64,000 bases of DNA from Rhodoplanes sp046000175. Lineage in GTDB: Bacteria; Pseudomonadota; Alphaproteobacteria; Rhizobiales; Xanthobacteraceae. The translations under genes were made by a program, and so were the position numbers. Each line of letters opens with the position of its first letter. The stretch's first letter is position 1. Shown piece after piece: positions 59,493 through 64,000 of the stretch. The notes beneath the pieces were generated by a model. That model did not search any database and was not told where the DNA came from. It saw only the letters and a program-made list of their open reading frames with translations. The stretch lies in assembly GCF_046000175.1 (NCBI RefSeq), contig NZ_JBEOMB010000013.1:50088-114087 (forward strand), read 5' to 3'.

Positions 59493-61826
59493 ATGACTCA
59501 CACGACATCGACCAGCGGATCCGTGCGGATCGTCGGCCTGTTGCTCGCCACGACGATGCTGACTGGCACGCTCGCGGCATCGGCGCTCGCGCAGAGCACG
59601 GCCCTGCCGACCATCCGGGTCGAGGGGGATCGCGACACCGGCGGCAGCGGCGGCGGCGAGGCGACGGCGCCGGGTGCCGGTGGCACCGTCACGGCGACGC
59701 GCGGCGTCGCGGCGACCTCGGGGAGCGCCGTCGGCCCGGTCGACGGCTACGTCGCCGACCGCAGCATGACCGGCACCAAGACCAACACGCCGGTGGTCGA
59801 GACGCCCGAGTCGGTGTCGATCGTCACCCGTGATCAGATGGAGGATCAGCAGGCCCAGAGCGTCAGCCAGGCGCTGCGCTACACGCCGGGCGTGCTCACC
59901 GATCTGCGGCCGGCGAGCCGCTTCGACATCATCCCGGTGCGCGGCTACGGCGGCAATCTCGGCGTGCTGCAGGGCTTCGTCGGCTTCCAGGACGGGCTCA
60001 AGCTGCAGCGCGGCATCTCGTTCGCGGTGCCGACCATCGATCCCTACACGCTGGAGCGGATCGAGGTGCTGCGCGGCCCCTCGTCGATCCTGTACGGCCA
60101 GACCAATCTGGGCGGCATGATCAACCTCGTGACCAAGCGGCCGCTCGACAAGCCGTTCCACGAGGTGCAGGTCACGGGCGGAAATTTCGAGCGCCTGCAG
60201 GGCACGTTCGACTTCTCCGGCCCGATCGACAAGGACGGCCACTGGCTCTATCGGCTGACCGGCCTCGCCCGCAACTCCAGCACCCAGGTCGACTACACCG
60301 AGGACGACCGCTACGTGCTCGCCCCGGCGCTGACCTGGAAGCCCAACAGCGACACCACCTGGACGCTGCTCGCCAACCACACCCAGGATCCGAACAGCTT
60401 CTACTCGGTGTTCCTGCCCAAGGAAGGCACCGTGATGCCGAGCCGGAGCGGCTGGATCGCGTCGACCTTCAACGTCTCGGACCCGGGCTACGAGGTGTTC
60501 GAGCGCAAGCAGACCTCGCTCACCTCGCTGTTCGAGCACCGCTTCAACGATGTCTGGACGGTCCGCCAGAACACCCGGATCATGCATCTCGAGACCAACT
60601 TCCGCGGCCTCTCGCCCACCAGCTACGCCAACGCGGCGCAGTCGATCATCAACCGCTCCAAGTCGAACGTGAAGGACGAGCTCGACTCGCTCGCCACCGA
60701 CAACCAGGTGCAGGCGCAGTTCTACACCGGCGCGTTCAAGCACACGGTGCTGATGGGCCTCGACTACCAGTATGCCGATTCGAGCCGCCTGCTCGGCAAC
60801 GCCAGCACTGGCGTCGCGACCATCAACTTCCTCGCGCCGCAGTACTGGCAGAACATCACCATTCCGGCCTATACGACCGACGCCAAGCAGACCAACGACC
60901 AGCTCGGCCTCTACGTCCAGGACCAGATCCGGCTCGGCAACCTGATCGGGATGTTCGGCGTCCGGCGCGATCGGGCGAGCTTCGACTTCGACCAGGTCAC
61001 CATCGCGTCGGGCGCCGTCACGGCGGCGTCGCAGACCGACGAGGCGACCACCTGGCGGGCCGGCCTGCTCTATCATTTCGAGAACGGGCTGGCGCCCTAC
61101 ATCAGCTACTCGACCTCGTTCGAGCCGGTGACCGGCTCGACACTCGACTACTACAAGCGGCCGTTCAAGCCGACCACCGGCGAGCAGGTCGAGGCCGGCC
61201 TCAAGTATCAGCCGCCCGGCACCAACATGCTGTTCACGGCGGCCGTCTACGAGCTCACCCAGTACAACGTGCAGACGCCCGACACCGATCCGACCCACAA
61301 GGGTTGCGGCACCACGCCGTCGAGCTCGTGCAGCGTGCAGACCGGCGCGGTGCGCACCCGCGGCGTCGAGCTCGAGGCCAAGGCGAGCATCAACCGCAAC
61401 ATCGACCTGCTCGGCGCCTTCACGTGGCAGGACATGGTGGTGACGCAGGCGAACGACACCAGCCTCGGCAAGCGGCCCATCCAGGTGCCCGAGTATTTCG
61501 GCTCGGTGTGGGGCATGTACACGTTCCGCGACGGCCCGTTCGCGGGACTCGGTCTCGGCGCCGGCGTGCGCCACGTCTCGTCGACCTATGGTGACGTCGC
61601 CAACACGCTCGAGGTGCCGGCCTTCACGCTGGTCGACGCCGCCGTCCATTTCGACTTCGACTATATCGAACCGAAGCTGAAGGGCCTGCGCCTGTCGCTC
61701 AACGCCTCCAACCTGTTCGACAAGGAGTACGTCGCCTCCTGCAGCGCCGGCAGCGGCAGCTTCGACACCGGCTGCTACTTCGGCACGCGGCGCACCATCC
61801 TGGCGACCGCGAGGTATCGCTGGTGA
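59493..61826 (+). CDS. TonB-dependent siderophore receptor
   Basis: A 777-residue outer-membrane receptor. After a signal peptide (IVGLLLATTMLTGTLAASALAQ) comes the TonB-box region and a Gly-rich stretch, then the plug domain (SVSIVTRDQMEDQQAQSVSQALRYTPGV, IPVRGYGGN, LERIEVLRGPSSILYGQTNLGGMINLVTKRP) and a 22-strand-type barrel ending in the C-terminal aromatic signature ARYRW. The plug wording is that of hydroxamate-type (FhuA/FoxA/FpvA) receptors. ATG 59493 is preferred over in-frame GTG starts at 59472. A short Cys-containing loop (GCGTTPSSSCS) lies near residue 610. The stop overlaps the esterase start. Confidence 0.93.
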   Translation: MTHTTSTSGSVRIVGLLLATTMLTGTLAASALAQSTALPTIRVEGDRDTGGSGGGEATAPGAGGTVTATRGVAATSGSAVGPVDGYVADRSMTGTKTNTPVVETPESVSIVTRDQMEDQQAQSVSQALRYTPGVLTDLRPASRFDIIPVRGYGGNLGVLQGFVGFQDGLKLQRGISFAVPTIDPYTLERIEVLRGPSSILYGQTNLGGMINLVTKRPLDKPFHEVQVTGGNFERLQGTFDFSGPIDKDGHWLYRLTGLARNSSTQVDYTEDDRYVLAPALTWKPNSDTTWTLLANHTQDPNSFYSVFLPKEGTVMPSRSGWIASTFNVSDPGYEVFERKQTSLTSLFEHRFNDVWTVRQNTRIMHLETNFRGLSPTSYANAAQSIINRSKSNVKDELDSLATDNQVQAQFYTGAFKHTVLMGLDYQYADSSRLLGNASTGVATINFLAPQYWQNITIPAYTTDAKQTNDQLGLYVQDQIRLGNLIGMFGVRRDRASFDFDQVTIASGAVTAASQTDEATTWRAGLLYHFENGLAPYISYSTSFEPVTGSTLDYYKRPFKPTTGEQVEAGLKYQPPGTNMLFTAAVYELTQYNVQTPDTDPTHKGCGTTPSSSCSVQTGAVRTRGVELEAKASINRNIDLLGAFTWQDMVVTQANDTSLGKRPIQVPEYFGSVWGMYTFRDGPFAGLGLGAGVRHVSSTYGDVANTLEVPAFTLVDAAVHFDFDYIEPKLKGLRLSLNASNLFDKEYVASCSAGSGSFDTGCYFGTRRTILATARYRW

Positions 61827-62770
61827 TGCGATCCTCAGGACCGGCGGTCGCGGTGCGCCGTGACCGTCTCGACGCCGCCGGCCTCTGCCCCCCGCCGGCG
61901 GCGTTGCCGCACACGCAGGTGCTGGCGCTGCGCCCACGCGGCGGGCTGGAGCATCGCGTCTTCGTCGCGCACCCGCACGGAAAGCCGCCGTCGTCGGCCG
62001 GCTATCCGCTGATCGTGATCACCGACGCCAACGCCGCCTTCGCGACAGTCTCCGAGGCGGTGGGCCTTCGCTCGCGGCGCGCAGAGGTGACTGGCGTGGT
62101 GCCGGCCGTGGTGGTCGGGCTCGGCTATCCGACCGACGAGCCGCTCAATCTCGTCCGGCGCACCTACGACTACACGCCGGCGCCGCGCGGGCCGCTCGAG
62201 ATGCCGCCGCGGCCGGACGGCGCGGCCTGGCCACCGGTCGGCGGGGCCGATGCGTTCCTGGATTTCATCGAGGCCGACGTGCTGCCGGCGATCGGCCGCG
62301 ATTTCCCGCTCGACCCGGCGCGCCGCACGCTGTTCGGCCACTCGTTCGGCGGGCTGTTCACGCTCTACACCTTGTTCACGCGGCCGGGCCTGTTCCGCAC
62401 TCATGTGGCGGCGAGCCCGTCGATCTGGTTCGCCGACCGGGTGATCCTGGCGCACGAGCGCGATTTCGTCGCGGCGCTGCGGCCCGACGCCGATCTGCGC
62501 CTGCTGATCACCATGGGCGGCTGCGAGCAGGAGCCGACCACGGTCGAGCGCGACGGCGCCGACGCCGACACGCGGGCCGCCTGGAAGCGGCGCAACCGCA
62601 TGATCGACAACGCGCGCGAGATGGCGGGCCGCCTCGCCCCGCTCGCGGGCCGCGGGCTCGCGGTCGACTACGTGGAGTTTCCTGACGAGGACCATGTCTC
62701 GGTGGTCCCGGCCGCGATCTCGCGCGCCGTCACGCTGGCGCTCGGCCGGCCGCTGCGGAGCAACCCATGA
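61826..62770 (+). CDS. Alpha/beta hydrolase, siderophore esterase-like (IroE/BesA type)
   Basis: A 314-residue serine hydrolase of the esterase-D/IroE group. The nucleophile elbow is FGHSFGG near residue 175, the acid region PDADLRLLITMGGCE follows, and the catalytic His is in FPDEDHVSVVP near 292. HRVFVAHPHGKPP and YPLIVITDANAAF at the front are typical of the group. It has no signal peptide, so it would act in the cytoplasm, probably releasing iron by cleaving an imported ferric siderophore or a related ester. It is coupled on both sides (TGATG with the receptor, ATGA with the binding protein). Confidence 0.87.
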   Translation: MRSSGPAVAVRRDRLDAAGLCPPPAALPHTQVLALRPRGGLEHRVFVAHPHGKPPSSAGYPLIVITDANAAFATVSEAVGLRSRRAEVTGVVPAVVVGLGYPTDEPLNLVRRTYDYTPAPRGPLEMPPRPDGAAWPPVGGADAFLDFIEADVLPAIGRDFPLDPARRTLFGHSFGGLFTLYTLFTRPGLFRTHVAASPSIWFADRVILAHERDFVAALRPDADLRLLITMGGCEQEPTTVERDGADADTRAAWKRRNRMIDNAREMAGRLAPLAGRGLAVDYVEFPDEDHVSVVPAAISRAVTLALGRPLRSNP

Positions 62771-63903
62771 CGCTGTCCCGCCGCACCCTTCTCACGACCG
62801 GCGCCGCCGCGGCGGCGGGCACGCTGGCACCGCGCCGCGCCCGCGCGGCGCACGACGTGATCACGGTGACGGACGTCGCCGGCCGCCGGGTCGAGATCGC
62901 CCGACCGGTGAAGCGCATCGTGCTCGGCGAGGGGCGCCAGCTGATCACGCTGTCGCTCGTCCACCCCGATCCGGTGTCGCTGCTCGCCGGCTGGCCCGGC
63001 GATCTCGTCCGCCAGGACAAGGTGACGTATGGCCGTTATTTGGAACGGTTTCCGGCCATCGCCGACGTGCCGATCGTCGGACGCGGCAGCGAGGAGACAT
63101 TCTCCATCGAGCAGGCGCTGGCGACCAGCCCCGACCTGGCGATCCTGTCCGGCGGCTACGGACCGTCGCTGCGCTCGAAGGAGACGCTCGATCGCTTCGC
63201 CGCCGCCGGCGTGCCGGTCGTCTTCGTCGATCTGATCGCCAAGCCGCTCGACAACATCGTGCCGAGCCTGCGGCTGCTCGGCCGCGTGCTCGGCCGCGAG
63301 GACGCCGCCGAGCGCGTGGTCCAGTTCCACGAGAGCCGGGCAGGGCGGATCCGCGACCGCCTCGCCGCGGCGAGGCCGGTGGCGCCGACCGTGTTGATGA
63401 ACGCCCATGCCGGGCTCAACGAGTGCTGCAATGCGCCCGGACGTGCCACCATCGGGGCCTTCATCGATCCCGCCGGCGGCACCAACATCGCGGTCGATGT
63501 GCTGAAGACGCCGTTCGGCCCGATCAGCCTCGAATACGTGATGGGGCGCGACCCGGAGGTCTATGTCGGCACCGGCGGGCAGCATCTCGCCGGCACCGGG
63601 GGGCTGGTGCTCGGGCCGGGCGTCGACCCGGCGGAATCGCGCGCCAAGCTCCAGGGCATCGTGAGGTCCCCCGGCCTCGCCGACATCGCGGCGGTGCGCA
63701 GCGGGCGCGTGCACGGGCTGTGGCACCTGTTCGGCAACTTCCCGCTCAACGTGCTGGCCCTCGAGGCGCTCGCCAAGTGGTTCCATCCGAAGCTGTTCGG
63801 CGATGTCGATCCCGACGCGAGCCTGAAGGTCGCCAACGAGACGCTGCTCGCCGTCCCCATGCACGGCACCTACTGGGTGTCGCTCGACGACAGGGGGCGG
63901 TGA
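62767..63903 (+). CDS. Iron-siderophore ABC transporter substrate-binding protein
   Basis: A 378-residue protein with a twin-arginine signal (LSRRTLLTTGAAAAAGTLAPRRARA) and a type-III periplasmic binding fold: VITVTDVAGRRVEIARPVKRIVLGEGRQ, EETFSIEQALATSPDLAIL, AGVPVVFVDL, GTNIAVDVL and a C-terminal ALAKWFHPKLF. It receives the ferric siderophore after the receptor. Its ATG overlaps the esterase stop. The matching FecCD-type permease and ATPase are not in the window and may follow beyond the right edge. The last 97 bp (63904-64000) hold no gene; they contain only a C-rich CCCCCTCCCC stretch. Confidence 0.9.
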   Translation: MTLSRRTLLTTGAAAAAGTLAPRRARAAHDVITVTDVAGRRVEIARPVKRIVLGEGRQLITLSLVHPDPVSLLAGWPGDLVRQDKVTYGRYLERFPAIADVPIVGRGSEETFSIEQALATSPDLAILSGGYGPSLRSKETLDRFAAAGVPVVFVDLIAKPLDNIVPSLRLLGRVLGREDAAERVVQFHESRAGRIRDRLAAARPVAPTVLMNAHAGLNECCNAPGRATIGAFIDPAGGTNIAVDVLKTPFGPISLEYVMGRDPEVYVGTGGQHLAGTGGLVLGPGVDPAESRAKLQGIVRSPGLADIAAVRSGRVHGLWHLFGNFPLNVLALEALAKWFHPKLFGDVDPDASLKVANETLLAVPMHGTYWVSLDDRGR

Positions 63904-64000
63904 GGACGGGATGGTGCTCCTTGTGTTGGTAGAGATGGTCGCGGGTGTGGCTACCCCCCTCCCCAACCCTCCCCCACAAGGGCAGGGGAATCGCGTTTGA

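Overview
The window is very GC-rich with strong G/C preference at third codon positions. Family content (fused SecDF, a PchR-type AraC regulator, GcvA-type LysR, many Liv/Ssu/Bug-type solute uptake genes, a FixK-type box, and REP-like palindromes of the kind scattered through rhizobial and Xanthobacteraceae genomes) points to a metabolically versatile alphaproteobacterium, most likely order Hyphomicrobiales. The genus cannot be fixed from the sequence. No prophage, insertion sequence, plasmid origin or CRISPR array is visible. The only RNA gene found is tRNA-Glu(UUC).

Layout. 0-1 kb: the N-terminus of a tartrate/D-malate dehydrogenase, divergent from a GntR regulator. 1-5 kb: pyruvate formate-lyase and its radical-SAM activase. 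4.7-8.2 kb: an MFS permease and acetyltransferase pair divergent from a LysR regulator, then a single-domain response regulator. 8.3-14.3 kb: a leftward metal-efflux RND operon (His/Cys-rich small protein, adaptor, pump, exported accessory protein), divergent from 14.5-17.6 kb, a DevBCA-type adaptor/permease/ATPase exporter. 17.8-21 kb: fused SecDF and a small membrane protein. 21.2-23 kb: a YbaL-type antiporter. 23-31.7 kb: a beta-hydroxyacid dehydrogenase, a complete Liv-type ABC importer, a GMC oxidoreductase and a ketopantoate-reductase-like enzyme.

31.8-38.4 kb reads as an ion and energy stress module: a DUF1538 pair (UmpAB-like cation/H+ antiporter) with a PII-like protein, two universal stress proteins behind a perfect FNR/FixK-type box, and a CtpF-like P-type ATPase broken by one extra base. 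38.9-42.3 kb holds tRNA-Glu, glyoxalase I, a sirtuin, a double cold-shock protein and a DUF192 protein.

42.3-58 kb is a catabolic region. An acyl-CoA ligase, an enoyl-CoA hydratase and an internally deleted Bug binding protein lie on the left. On the right, an ABC importer, SDR and flavin monooxygenase run leftward, while GntR, Ldh2-type dehydrogenase, RidA-like, FAH-family, cupin, bicupin, ACMSD-like amidohydrolase and binding-protein genes run rightward from a shared regulatory region with AT-rich palindromes. Several of these genes are translationally coupled. I could not match the set to a described pathway. 58.2-63.9 kb is a siderophore-uptake unit (AraC regulator, TonB receptor, esterase, binding protein).

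A recurring oddity is short tandem duplication, mostly of 14-16 bp, concentrated at gene ends, linkers and junctions.
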